From positions 1-52,793 of the forward strand of contig JAJHRF010000008.1 in the NCBI GenBank assembly GCA_020832925.1: 52,793 bases of DNA, given 5' to 3'. Position 1 is the stretch's first letter. The number at the start of each line of letters is the position of its first letter. Shown one piece after another: positions 37,450 to 45,442 of the stretch. Below the pieces are notes generated by a model, which saw only the letters and a program-made list of their open reading frames with translations, was not told the origin of the DNA and did no database searches. The stretch is from Desulfurococcaceae archaeon. GTDB taxonomy: Archaea; Thermoproteota; Thermoprotei_A; Sulfolobales; Ignisphaeraceae. Made by a program: the position numbers and the translations under genes.

Positions 37450-37626
37450 ACCTCCTCTCCACTCTAAAGGGCGAGGGCTCCCTTCGGGACGGTTCACATG
37501 TTCCCCCATCTATTCGGGGATACATCTGTCATCTGCAGAGCAGTCGGGGTGGTCAGAGATCCCCACAACCTGTTTAGTAGTTGCATTCCCTACATCCAGA
37601 TACTTAGGAACAACAACGTTCTGATC
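37450..37626 (-). mobile_element. Orphan IS200/IS605-type right end (TnpB tail and omega-RNA-like RNA)
   Basis: A GC-rich island of about 180 bases. Read on the minus strand it encodes a peptide ending VVGISDHPDCSADDRCIPE just before TAG at 37512-37510, then continues with paired stems and ends with CCCTCGCCCTTTAGAGTGG and GAGAGGAGGT, the IS605-type right end seen also near 12262. No transposase gene precedes it; instead a TATA-like gtttataaattt lies upstream (about 37662-37673). It could be an independently transcribed omega-RNA-like RNA or simply a deletion relic. Confidence 0.5.
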
Positions 37627-37970
37627 CTATTTATAATCGAGAACAATTTGAAAGAGAGGAAATTTATAAACTTCCCCTCATCCCTGCTACAAATAGTGAG
37701 GCTTTTATTTGTAAACTATTATGTAAATATGTGAGGTAGGTTCTATACAAGGTTAAGAAGATCTTAATCAGATAATGTTCAGACCCCGCCCAGAGATTCT
37801 AGACATATCATCGGGTTTACCTCTAGATCCAGGTCGTTCATCATATGTATACATTGCTTCAACTTGGAGATTCTATCTTCTAGTACAGCTGTTAAACATT
37901 AGTACTGCTAACCTTATTACTTTAGCTATTTGAGAGGTGTTAAAAGTTTACGGATATAGGTTTCGGATTT

Positions 37971-38708
37971 ATGTTTGAGAGATATGATAGGCAGATCAAG
38001 ATTATAGGGGTTGAAGGTCAGAGAAGGTTGAGTAGATCTTGTGTTGCTGTTGTTGGGGCTGGTGGTCTTGGTTCACCTGCAATTCTATACCTAGCTGCTG
38101 TTGGTGTTGGGAAGCTCATTGTTGTTGATAAGGATGTGGTGTCGGTAACAGATCTTAATAGACAGATACTGTACTCTGAGGAAGATGTTGGGAAGAAGAA
38201 AGCTGTTGTTGTTTGTGAGAAGCTTAAGAAATTCAATAGCGGTATAGATATTGAGTGTATCGATAGAGAGTTTGGTGAAGAGATTGGTAGAGAGATTGTT
38301 AAGAAAGCTGATATCGTTGTCGATGCTCTCGATAATTGGGAGACGAGGTTTATATTGAATAAGTTATGTGTTGAGTATAGAAAACCTTTTGTACATGCTG
38401 GTATACATGGTTGGTATGGACAGATAACAACAATAATTCCAGGAGAAACACCATGTCTTGCATGTATAGTACCCAAACCTACTCCTAGAACAACGGTACC
38501 TGTTATAGGTGTTACACCAGGTGTTCTAGGGGTTCTGGAGGCTTCCCAAGTTATAAAGTATATCCTGGGGGTAGGAACGCTATTAACAGGTAAGCTCTTA
38601 ATCATCGACTTACTATACAACGAGTTCAGAATTATAGAAGTGAAACGGAATCCAAAATGCCCAGTATGTGGAGGGATACAGAAACCTCAACCAGAGCTCT
38701 CTCCATAG
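37971..38708 (+). CDS. ThiF/MoeB/HesA-family E1-like adenylyltransferase
   Basis: 245 residues. ATP-binding GAGGLGSPAILYLAAVGVG near 31-49, DLNRQILYSEEDVGK around 65-79, and zinc Cys pairs CLAC (about 162-165) and CPVC (about 234-237). It activates the C-terminus of an ubiquitin-like sulphur carrier (MoaD/ThiS/SAMP) by adenylation, for molybdopterin, tRNA thiolation or protein conjugation. No carrier gene is adjacent. A TATA box at about 37940-37949 lies 25-30 bases upstream of the ATG, implying leaderless translation. The 3' end overlaps that of the convergent nuclease-like gene by 22 bases. Confidence 0.87.
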   Translation: MFERYDRQIKIIGVEGQRRLSRSCVAVVGAGGLGSPAILYLAAVGVGKLIVVDKDVVSVTDLNRQILYSEEDVGKKKAVVVCEKLKKFNSGIDIECIDREFGEEIGREIVKKADIVVDALDNWETRFILNKLCVEYRKPFVHAGIHGWYGQITTIIPGETPCLACIVPKPTPRTTVPVIGVTPGVLGVLEASQVIKYILGVGTLLTGKLLIIDLLYNEFRIIEVKRNPKCPVCGGIQKPQPELSP

Positions 38709-39118
38709 ACAACACCATCAGCAACTCTGCCAACACCTTTCAGTAGTTGCAGCAACCGTTCCCCTCTACCGAGAAAACAAGCTTTTCTAACTATATAGAT
38801 ATCGCTATTCATATACAGAACAAGTCCTACAAAAGACTCTAACTTTTTAAGAACCCAGGGGTATAGATTAAGTGGTACAACTACATAGAGATAATCAACT
38901 AGATCAGCTCTTCTAGAAATCTGTTTTAAAAGCTTAGATTTAGCCCTACTCTTAACCTCATAAACATAGACCACAGGTCTTCTCCTCTGATACTCAAAAG
39001 CTACAACATCTAACTCCATCCCATCTAGAACCACATGAGTATAAACCTCAAAACCAACACCTCTCAACTTCTCTACAAGCCTCTGAATAATAACATCTTC
39101 ACTAACTTTACTCAACAA
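38687..39118 (-). CDS. PD-(D/E)XK nuclease-like protein
   Basis: 143 residues. GMELDVVAFEYQRRRPVVYVYEVKSRAK has the arrangement D-x(n)-EVK of the PD-(D/E)XK nuclease fold (Asp about 32, Glu-x-Lys about 53-55). Similar stand-alone proteins occur in archaea as restriction-like or Holliday-junction-related enzymes, but this one is not assignable to a known group. It lacks a ribosome site before the TTG start and the 3' end overlaps the E1-like gene. The structured palindromes just upstream (39203-39504) may regulate it or be its targets. Confidence 0.6.
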   Translation of the reverse strand: MLSKVSEDVIIQRLVEKLRGVGFEVYTHVVLDGMELDVVAFEYQRRRPVVYVYEVKSRAKSKLLKQISRRADLVDYLYVVVPLNLYPWVLKKLESFVGLVLYMNSDIYIVRKACFLGRGERLLQLLKGVGRVADGVVYGESSG

Positions 39119-39202
39119 CGTAAAACGCCTAAAACTAGAAAGCTAAACATAGCTATATATCACGCAGTTAACAACTTGCAGAACCAGATACACAACCAAA
39201 AC

Positions 39203-39248
39203 TACTGTCTATAAGTATTTAAACCGGTTTAAATATCTATAGACAGTA
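39203..39248. repeat. 46-bp near-perfect palindrome with paired TATA-like core
   Basis: Arms of 23 bases around ACC|GGT with only two mismatched pairs. The centre, tatttaaaccggtttaaata, has the TATA-like TTTAAA on both sides, so it could act as a bidirectional promoter or a dimer operator for the TTG-started gene at 39118. Confidence 0.6.
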
Positions 39249-39289
39249 ATACCTTAAAACAACAATAACATGAAAGATTGTAAGGTATT
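39248..39289. repeat. 9-bp inverted repeat next to the palindrome
   Basis: aatacctta at 39248-39256 and its complement taaggtatt at 39281-39289, with a 24-base loop. Confidence 0.4.
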
Positions 39290-39364
39290 ACCAAGAGTAC
39301 CCAACTAAACCATAAGCCTGAAACCTAATATATTACGTAAAGCTAACAGAAAAAACGGGCCGAA

Positions 39365-39504
39365 CCGCCTGTGGTGTTAAAGTAAGTAGTATAATTACCT
39401 CAGTAGATGGCGAACCGGTCACCTCAAGGGTGATAAAGCCCTTGGGGTGGCTGATTCGTCATCTACTGAGGTAATTATACTACTTACTTTAACACCACAG
39501 GCGG
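39365..39504. repeat. 140-nt hairpin, perfect 45-bp arms
   Basis: Arms 39365-39409 and 39460-39504 are perfectly complementary. The inner 50 bases continue pairing (39410-39430 with 39439-39459) with several G-U pairs and one C-A mismatch, leaving an 8-base loop. The whole unit is a 66-pair stem. Confidence 0.85.
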
Positions 39505-39558
39505 GGCTAAACTCTTAGTTTACTTCTCGATGAAGAAGTTGCTACCATAGTTTTACTT

Positions 39559-39613
39559 GTTCAGCTTGGTCTAGGAACATCATCTTTCAGACCGGGTTTC
39601 TTTTCATCAGTTC
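39559..39613 (-). ncRNA. C/D box sRNA candidate
   Basis: Minus strand: C box CTGATGA (39610-39604), 13-nt guide AAAGAAACCCGGT, D' CTGA (39590-39587), 3-nt spacer, C' ATGATGT (39583-39577), 12-nt guide TCCTAGACCAAG, D box CTGA (39564-39561). This is the canonical archaeal C/D layout. The outer stem is weak. Targets not identified. Confidence 0.7.
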
Positions 39614-39725
39614 TACGCTTAATGTTTGCATACTAATTTATCCTATATCAGTTTTCATGGTTTATGTATATATCTCTAACGTATTTAAGATCTGTTTACA
39701 TTTTAACATAATGTACTGCTGTTCC

Positions 39726-39783
39726 CTATGATGAACTGTTGCCCTCTCTGAATTTTGATGATATGAACCTCCTCTGAGGAGAA
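39726..39783 (+). ncRNA. C/D box sRNA candidate
   Basis: Plus strand: C box ATGATGA (39728-39734), 13-nt guide ACTGTTGCCCTCT, D' CTGA (39748-39751), 3-nt spacer, C' TTGATGA (39755-39761), 12-nt guide TATGAACCTCCT, D box CTGA (39774-39777). Flanks can pair (ttccct with ggagaa, one mismatch, one G-U). The layout is canonical. It is on the opposite strand to the candidate 110 bases upstream. Confidence 0.75.
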
Positions 39784-39888
39784 ACCAAAAAATCCTTGAC
39801 TATGTTTTCAAATTTTCAAATGTAAGTATGGGGAGAATGTCGATATATTTATTATCTTGTTATTGAGATACGTAGTTAAAGATTAAAG

Positions 39889-39898
39889 ATTATATACT
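39889..39898 (+). promoter_or_regulatory. Promoter of the FGGY kinase operon
   Basis: attatatact, about 55 bases before the kinase start, fits a TATA box; the ribosome site is ggtggtg at 39933-39939. Confidence 0.45.
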
Positions 39899-39947
39899 AC
39901 ACTGAAACTATGCATTACTTGATTCAGCTAACCTGGTGGTGTAGGGT

Positions 39948-41447
39948 ATGGAACAGATATTCGTTTTAGCTTTTGATCTTGGTGCTAGTAGTGGTAGAGC
40001 TTTGATTGGTAAGATTGATGTTGAGAATAAGAAGTTAGAGTATGAGGAGATCCATAGGTTTCCGAATGGCCCTGTGAGAATCGGTCGTCATCTGTATTGG
40101 GATGTTCCTAAGCTTTGGGTTGAGGTTAAGGAGGGTATAAGGCTTACTTATAAGAAGTATGGAGAGAAATTATTGTCTATAGGTGTAGATACATGGGGTG
40201 TTGATTTCGCTCTTCTCGATAGTAATGGCGAGTTAGTAGGTTTACCTTATTGCTATAGAGATCCGAGACGTAAAGAAGCTTATGAAGAGCTTTTGAAGGT
40301 TATACCGCCGGAGAGGATATATATGAGGACAGGTATACAGTTCATGCCTATAAACCCGTTGTACCAGCTCTACGCAATGGTTAAAGATAGGTCTTCTCTT
40401 ATTCAAGCAGCTAGAACATTCTTGATGATGCCTGATCTAATCAACTACTGGTTAACAGGGGTCAAGGTATGCGAGTATACAGATGCATCTACAACACAGT
40501 TCCTAGATCCCTACACAAAGAGATGGGCATTCGATTTATTAGAAGAGATAGGTTTTCCAACAAACATATTTCCAGATATAGTTGAGCCAGGAACAAAACT
40601 AGGATCTATAACGAGAGAACTTGCTGAAGAACTTGGGATTCCGAGAACTATAGAGGTTATAGAGCCTGCAACCCATGACACAGCTTCAGCTGTTGCTGCA
40701 GCTCCTATAGACGATGATTCAGCATATATTAGCTGCGGTACATGGAGTCTTGTTGGTGTTGAGCTAGACAAACCTTTGATAAATAGGAAAGCTATGGAGT
40801 ACAACTTCACAAACGAGGGAGGAGCTTTCAACACCATCAGGTTCCTGAAGAATGTCCAGGGTATGTGGTTTATAGAGCAGATAAGGGCTTCGCTAATGAA
40901 GAGAGGCTACAACTACTCATACCAAGAATTAACAGAGATGGGGTCTAAAGCTCCTGGTTTCAAGAGCTTCATAGACCCGGACGACCCTAGGTTCTTAGCA
41001 CCGCTAGATATGATAGACGAGATCATGAGGTATCTGGAGGAGACGAAGCAGGAGAAACCCGATGGTATAGGAGGTCTTGTTAGAATTGTTTTAGAGAGTT
41101 TAGCTATGAAGTATAGGTACGTTATAGAGAGGATGGAGGATTTAACAGGTAAAAAGATTAAGAAGATAAACATAGTTGGTGGAGGATCCAGGAACTGGTT
41201 ACATAATCAGTTAACAGCTGATTTCAATAATAGAGTAGTTGTTGCAGGTCCTGATGAAGCTACATCTATAGGTAACATACTTATCCAGCTCGCTGGACTA
41301 GGATACGTGAAATCTCTAAAAGATGTTAGAGAATACGTGAAAAACTCTTTCCAGATCAAAGTATTCGAGCCTAACCATACAAAACAACATGAAGATGCTT
41401 ACACAAAGTTCTTAGATTTACTAGAGAAAACATCTAGATCAAGGTGA
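39948..41447 (+). CDS. FGGY-family carbohydrate kinase, rhamnulokinase/fuculokinase-like
   Basis: 499 residues. N-terminal phosphate loop DLGASSGRALIG (about 9-20), catalytic-base region GVDTWGVDFALLD (about 79-91; Asp in TWGVD), EPATHDTASAVAAAP, CGTWSLVG (about 265-272) and the second phosphate motif NIVGGGSRN. TWGVD-F and GTWS point to rhamnulokinase (RhaB)/L-fuculokinase rather than glycerol or xylulose kinase. With the aldolase and isomerase downstream it phosphorylates the ketose (rhamnulose or fuculose). Starts the operon; stop is 5 bases before the aldolase gene. Confidence 0.88.
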   Translation: MEQIFVLAFDLGASSGRALIGKIDVENKKLEYEEIHRFPNGPVRIGRHLYWDVPKLWVEVKEGIRLTYKKYGEKLLSIGVDTWGVDFALLDSNGELVGLPYCYRDPRRKEAYEELLKVIPPERIYMRTGIQFMPINPLYQLYAMVKDRSSLIQAARTFLMMPDLINYWLTGVKVCEYTDASTTQFLDPYTKRWAFDLLEEIGFPTNIFPDIVEPGTKLGSITRELAEELGIPRTIEVIEPATHDTASAVAAAPIDDDSAYISCGTWSLVGVELDKPLINRKAMEYNFTNEGGAFNTIRFLKNVQGMWFIEQIRASLMKRGYNYSYQELTEMGSKAPGFKSFIDPDDPRFLAPLDMIDEIMRYLEETKQEKPDGIGGLVRIVLESLAMKYRYVIERMEDLTGKKIKKINIVGGGSRNWLHNQLTADFNNRVVVAGPDEATSIGNILIQLAGLGYVKSLKDVREYVKNSFQIKVFEPNHTKQHEDAYTKFLDLLEKTSRSR

Positions 41448-41451
41448 CTCA

Positions 41452-42064
41452 ATGAAATCAGGTGAAGAGTTGCGGAAAACTTTAGCGAAACAGATCTGCG
41501 AAGCTCTTAAACTTATATATTTAAAAGGATTGATAACACCTTTAACAGGTAACATCAGTATAAGGATAGGGGATAGGGAACACAATACTTATAACACCTT
41601 CATCTTTTATCCCAACAATAAGGTTAAAGTACGAGCTTAACCCAGAAGACCTCGTGGAAGTAGATCTAGAGGGAAATATAATTAAAGGTGGTAGACCAAC
41701 AACAGAATTACCAATGCATATAGAGATATATAGAAACTGTGAAAAATGTAATGCTATAGTCCATATACATGGAATATATTCCCCACTACTAAACCCAGAG
41801 GACGACCTTTTCCTTGATACAGAGCTTAAGTATATTCTAAAACCTAAGATATGCTTTGTAGATGAGTATATACCTAGAACACATGAGCTTGCAAAAGCTG
41901 TTACACAAAAAATTGTTGAAGGATGCGAAATTGTGTACCTCAAGAAACACGGTGTTGTTACAGTTTCAGATAACCTAGGGATGGCTTTAGAGCTGGCTGA
42001 GCTAGCAGAAGTTATCGCAGCAAGAACCGTAGTTTCGAAATTACTACGAATAGCTAAGATATAA
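41452..42064 (+). pseudogene. Class II sugar-phosphate aldolase (FucA/RhaD-like), frameshifted
   Basis: Two frames together make one aldolase of about 203 residues: MKSGEELRK to GNISIRIGDREH (41452 onward, frame 1) and LITPSSFIPT to the C-terminus LRIAKI (frame 2 from about 41588). They join if one base near 41579-41582 is skipped. The Zn ligands are present: HIHG (His pair in VHIHGIYS) and the C-terminal KKHGVV. The first frame ends at TAA 41638. All else is intact, so the shift is either a very recent mutation, an assembly error, or a programmed +1 event. Function: retro-aldol cleavage of L-fuculose- or L-rhamnulose-1-phosphate to DHAP and L-lactaldehyde. Confidence 0.8.
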
Positions 42065-42109
42065 TATTTCCTATATAGAGATCATAACCTACGCTGAAAC
42101 TCATCAACA

Positions 42110-42119
42110 TTTTTATACC
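42110..42119 (+). promoter_or_regulatory. Promoter candidate before isomerase gene
   Basis: tttttatacc in the 83-base gap after the aldolase; with the start at 42157 the transcript would have a short leader. Confidence 0.4.
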
Positions 42120-42156
42120 TATATCTAAAAATCTTTAGATAGGTCTGGTGGTTCCC

Positions 42157-43557
42157 GTGGAGAAGATAAGACTCGGATTTGTTCCTCTACATAGATATCC
42201 ATTTGATGAGAATTGGGCTCGAGAACTAAAGAACAGGTTTATAAATGTTGTTGAAGAGAAATTCGGTAACTCTGTAGAGCTTATCTATCCGACGGAGAAA
42301 CATACTAAAATGGGCTTAGTTACAGATGACGATGATGCTGAAGCTACTATAAAGTTGTTTAAGGAAAGAGGTGTTGAAGGTGTTGTTATGGCTACGCTTA
42401 CTTTTGGTGATGAACTTGCAGGAGCTAGAGTTGCAGAAGAATTCAAAGGATATCCCATACTCATCTTTGCTACGAAAGAACCTCCAACACTCCCTGGAGG
42501 TTTTAGGAGATCTGATTCTTTCTGCGGAACACTTTCACTAACTTCTGCGCTCTATAGAAGGAAGATACCGTTTCTCTTCGGGGGTATAGTGTTTCCAGAA
42601 GATAGCGAGTTTATTAAAGAATTCGATTCGTTTATACGTGTAACATCGATATACAGATCCTTTATAGGTGCTAGAGTAGGTCTTATAGGTCCTAGACCAG
42701 AGAGATTTGAAACTGTTACTTTTACAGAGGCTAAAATGGCTGAGAAATTCAAACAAAGAGTAGTTCACGTAACATTGTTAGAAGTTATTGAAGAAGCTCG
42801 AAAGTTATCCGATGAAGATCCGGAGGTCGTCAGGATTGCTAAAGAGATTGAGGGAAGTGTTGATGTATCTAAAGTTCCTAGAGATGTTATATTGAAAATG
42901 GCTAAGCTAGAGACTGTTCTTAGGAAGATTGTGAAAGAAAAGAAGTTAATTGGTCTAGGGTTTAGATGTTGGACCGAGATACAGAGGTACTACGGTTTAT
43001 CTCCATGCCATGTACTAGGCAGGTTAACACAAAGCGGTATTATGTCTGCATGCGAAGTAGATATCTATGGAGTTCTAACAATGGTTATACAGTATGCAGC
43101 ATCCCTAGGAACATCCCCACCATTCTTCATCGACTGGACAATAAGACACCCAACAAAATCAAACGTATTCCTTGCATGGCATTGCGGAAACGCACCACCA
43201 GGATTATTCTGTGCACCAGGTAAACTACTGTACCACAGCATAATGTATAGAGATGTAGGTGTAGAGAAATCCTATGGAACTCTAGAAGGAAGATTAAAAC
43301 CAGGTGTTGTAACCATATCGAGATTAGTTGAATACGATGGAGAGTTCAAGCTATTCGTAACACGTGGTAAAGCTTTAGAAGAAGAAACCGAGTTCAGAGG
43401 AAGCTGGGTATGGGTCGAGGTACCAGATCTAGACAAAGTCTATAGAACCTTAGTAGAAGAAGGCTTTGTACATCACGCAAGCATGGTCTACGGAGACTAC
43501 GTAGACCCGATAACCAAAGCAGCGAAGATCCTCGGCATAAAAACCGTTATTGTATAA
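42157..43557 (+). CDS. L-fucose isomerase-like ketol isomerase
   Basis: 466 residues. It belongs to the L-fucose/L-arabinose isomerase fold: an N-terminal Rossmann domain (GVVMATLTFGDELAG; ILIFATKEPP), a middle domain, and a C-terminal domain with SACEVDIYGVLTMV, whose Glu and Asp bind Mn, and AWHCGNAPP. It isomerises the aldose to the ketose that the kinase then phosphorylates. GTG 42157 has GGTGG before it; an in-frame GTG at 42148 would add three residues. The family is broader than FucI, so substrate (L-fucose, L-rhamnose or D-arabinose) is inferred from context. Confidence 0.85.
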   Translation: MEKIRLGFVPLHRYPFDENWARELKNRFINVVEEKFGNSVELIYPTEKHTKMGLVTDDDDAEATIKLFKERGVEGVVMATLTFGDELAGARVAEEFKGYPILIFATKEPPTLPGGFRRSDSFCGTLSLTSALYRRKIPFLFGGIVFPEDSEFIKEFDSFIRVTSIYRSFIGARVGLIGPRPERFETVTFTEAKMAEKFKQRVVHVTLLEVIEEARKLSDEDPEVVRIAKEIEGSVDVSKVPRDVILKMAKLETVLRKIVKEKKLIGLGFRCWTEIQRYYGLSPCHVLGRLTQSGIMSACEVDIYGVLTMVIQYAASLGTSPPFFIDWTIRHPTKSNVFLAWHCGNAPPGLFCAPGKLLYHSIMYRDVGVEKSYGTLEGRLKPGVVTISRLVEYDGEFKLFVTRGKALEEETEFRGSWVWVEVPDLDKVYRTLVEEGFVHHASMVYGDYVDPITKAAKILGIKTVIV

Positions 43558-43756
43558 ACATTCAATTATATACATAGACTGTAACCAATAGCTAAGACTA
43601 AACTTCTCCAATCAATTAATAGATATTTATAAGTAATTAAGTTACTTCGTCTCGATGAAACTATGTCTAGACATCTTAAAACATTAACATAACTAATTAT
43701 TATAGCAGGATTTTGTATTGTTTTACACTAATTAAGATATGTTCTAGAAAGATGTT

Positions 43757-43825
43757 GCGCGGTGAATACGTCCCGGCTTTACTCATCCTGAGCCGTTGAA
43801 CGGCTCTGTTGTAAAGCCCGGTTAG
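43757..43825. ncRNA. Structured element with 16S rRNA-like segment
   Basis: A GC-rich patch between convergent genes. It folds as an outer stem (ggctttac 43775-43782 with gtaaagcc 43811-43818), an internal loop, and an inner stem (gagccg 43790-43795 with cggctc 43801-43806). Just before it, gcggtgaatacgtccc (43759-43774) equals a universally conserved 16S rRNA segment. Whether it is an RNA gene (an H/ACA-like fold is conceivable), a bidirectional terminator or a relic is open. Confidence 0.4.
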
Positions 43826-43885
43826 ATAGCTATTCTGTAATCTTTATAAGGTTTTCTTTGTTAACGCAATGAGTTCTTAAAAATT

Positions 43886-45220
43886 CTATATTGTTTTAGG
43901 TTCTTTTCTAGATAGGAACTCGTCTACAAGATCTTTAATAGAAGGTCCTTCAATTATTGTTAGTTCCCAGCTAACTCTTACAATAGGTTTGTTTATCTTT
44001 ATCAGTTTCTCTATTTTAGCTGGTGTTGCTAATATAACTACGTCTGCATCGATATTGTTTATAGTTGTTTCAAGATCTTTCAACTGTTTCTCTGTATATC
44101 CAAGGCTAGGTACGACAGGGCCTATATGTGGGTAGTCTTCGTATATCTTCTTGATAACCCCTACAGCGTATTTCTTGGGATCTACAACTTCTGCCCCATA
44201 TTTCTTAGCCGCTACGTATCCAGCCCCATACTGTGATCCTCCGTGTGTTACTGTTGGTGCATCTTCAACTACTACAACTCTCTTCCCTGCTACGAGGTTT
44301 GGCTTATCTATCTTAACCTCCATATCTGCTTTAACTATCTTAGCACTAGGGTTAACAATCTTTATGTTGTTGATAATCTTCTCGATATCTTCTTGTTTAG
44401 CTGAACCTACTTTTGTTATAATTACTGTGTCTGCTAACCTAAGATTTACTTCTCCAGGAAATGCTTTAACCTCTATACCTGGTCTAGTAGCATCGGTAAC
44501 TGTTACCCAGTACCATGGTCTGAAGAAAGGCCAGTCGTTGTTACCCCCATCCCACAGAATTACGTTGCCTACCTTCTCTGCCTCTACCAACACCTTCCTA
44601 TAGTCTATACCAGCTAGAACTACTGCCCCTAGCTCTAGATGGGGTTCGTACTCCTCCCTCTCTTCAACAGTTAACCTGTATCTATCTAGATCGTCTAGAG
44701 ATCTAAATACTTGGACAAGGTTCTGCTCTATATCTCCGTAAACCATTGGATGACGAACAACAGCTACCTTCAGCCCTCTACCCACAAGCTCTTTAACAAA
44801 AACCCTTGAAACAGTACTCTTACCAGCTCCTGTTTTCGTAGCTGTTACAGCTAGAACAGGTTTAACGCTATCGAGCATTGTTTCTCTAAAACCTAGTATC
44901 CTGAAGCTACAACCTGTTGAAAGGATATACGATAAAAGTTTCCCTAACTCATCATACATTAAATCACTTAAACTAAGCACAACTTCGTCAACACCGAAGA
45001 ACTTAACTACGTTCGGCAACATATCTATAGGGTATATAGGTATCCCGTTAGGGTAGTTCTCTCCAGCAAAAACAGATGGACATCTCCTAAACTCAACACC
45101 TGGTATCTGAGTAAATAGGAATGCTACAACCTCGATCTCGGGATTGTTTTTGAAAACCATGTTGAAGTTGTGGAGATCTCTACCACCAGCACCTACTATA
45201 ACAACTCTTCTCTTAGCCAT
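43886..45220 (-). CDS. cpgS: Cyclic 2,3-diphosphoglycerate synthetase-like protein
   Basis: 444 residues. N-terminal Rossmann-like region (VVIVGAGGRDLHNF), a P-loop TATKTGAGKST at about 126-136, and a C-terminal half with ILWDGGNNDWPF and EDAPTVTHGGSQYGAGY. These are the hallmarks of cyclic 2,3-DPG synthetase (CpgS) homologues, which close 2,3-diphosphoglycerate to the cyclic thermoprotectant with ATP. Homologues without experimental support for cDPG are common in hyperthermophiles, so the substrate is inferred. ATG start; single gene. Confidence 0.82.
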   Translation of the reverse strand: MAKRRVVIVGAGGRDLHNFNMVFKNNPEIEVVAFLFTQIPGVEFRRCPSVFAGENYPNGIPIYPIDMLPNVVKFFGVDEVVLSLSDLMYDELGKLLSYILSTGCSFRILGFRETMLDSVKPVLAVTATKTGAGKSTVSRVFVKELVGRGLKVAVVRHPMVYGDIEQNLVQVFRSLDDLDRYRLTVEEREEYEPHLELGAVVLAGIDYRKVLVEAEKVGNVILWDGGNNDWPFFRPWYWVTVTDATRPGIEVKAFPGEVNLRLADTVIITKVGSAKQEDIEKIINNIKIVNPSAKIVKADMEVKIDKPNLVAGKRVVVVEDAPTVTHGGSQYGAGYVAAKKYGAEVVDPKKYAVGVIKKIYEDYPHIGPVVPSLGYTEKQLKDLETTINNIDADVVILATPAKIEKLIKINKPIVRVSWELTIIEGPSIKDLVDEFLSRKEPKTI

Positions 45221-45289
45221 ATTATCACTAAAGAATACTTATCTCTAAGTTTCGTTTATAAGCTATAGCATCTAGATAAACTTTCTATC

Positions 45290-45343
45290 CATCAGAATAC
45301 GGCTGTTCTATCACCACTCAACCTGACGTGCAGTCATCATCTC
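45290..45343 (-). ncRNA. C/D box sRNA candidate
   Basis: Minus strand: C box ATGATGA (45340-45334), 12-nt guide CTGCACGTCAGG, D' TTGA (45321-45318), 3-nt spacer, C' GTGATAG (45314-45308), 12-nt guide AACAGCCGTATT, D box CTGA (45295-45292). The outer flanks TCTA and TAGA can pair. Geometry is exact; the D' and C' boxes each have one deviation. Lies in the 222-base gap before the YkgJ-like gene. Targets not identified. Confidence 0.7.
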
Positions 45344-45442
45344 TAGACAACCCAGGAAAACAGTGTAGTATAGAGATATTCTGGGTAAGCTTAAATATCT
45401 CAATAGCACCGAATAAATCGTGAAGCTAAACTTTGGAACTCG

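Larger units (their letters stand above)
39119..39947. other. 830-base non-coding region with structured elements
   Basis: Between the nuclease-like gene and the FGGY kinase gene. It holds a 46-bp palindrome (39203-39248), a 9-bp inverted repeat (39248-39289), a 140-nt hairpin (39365-39504), two C/D box sRNA candidates (39559-39613 minus, 39726-39783 plus) and the kinase promoter (39889-39898). The individual items are listed separately. Confidence 0.7.

Noticed and set aside
37745-37860. Further C/D box sRNA with ATGATGA and CTGA on the minus strand
   Set aside because: C, C' and D spacing does not fit (24 and 5 nt instead of 10-13), so it is likely chance.
41575-41640. Programmed -1 frameshift in the aldolase as in Sulfolobus alpha-fucosidase
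   Set aside because: The needed shift is +1 (or -2), and no slippery heptamer lies at the junction.
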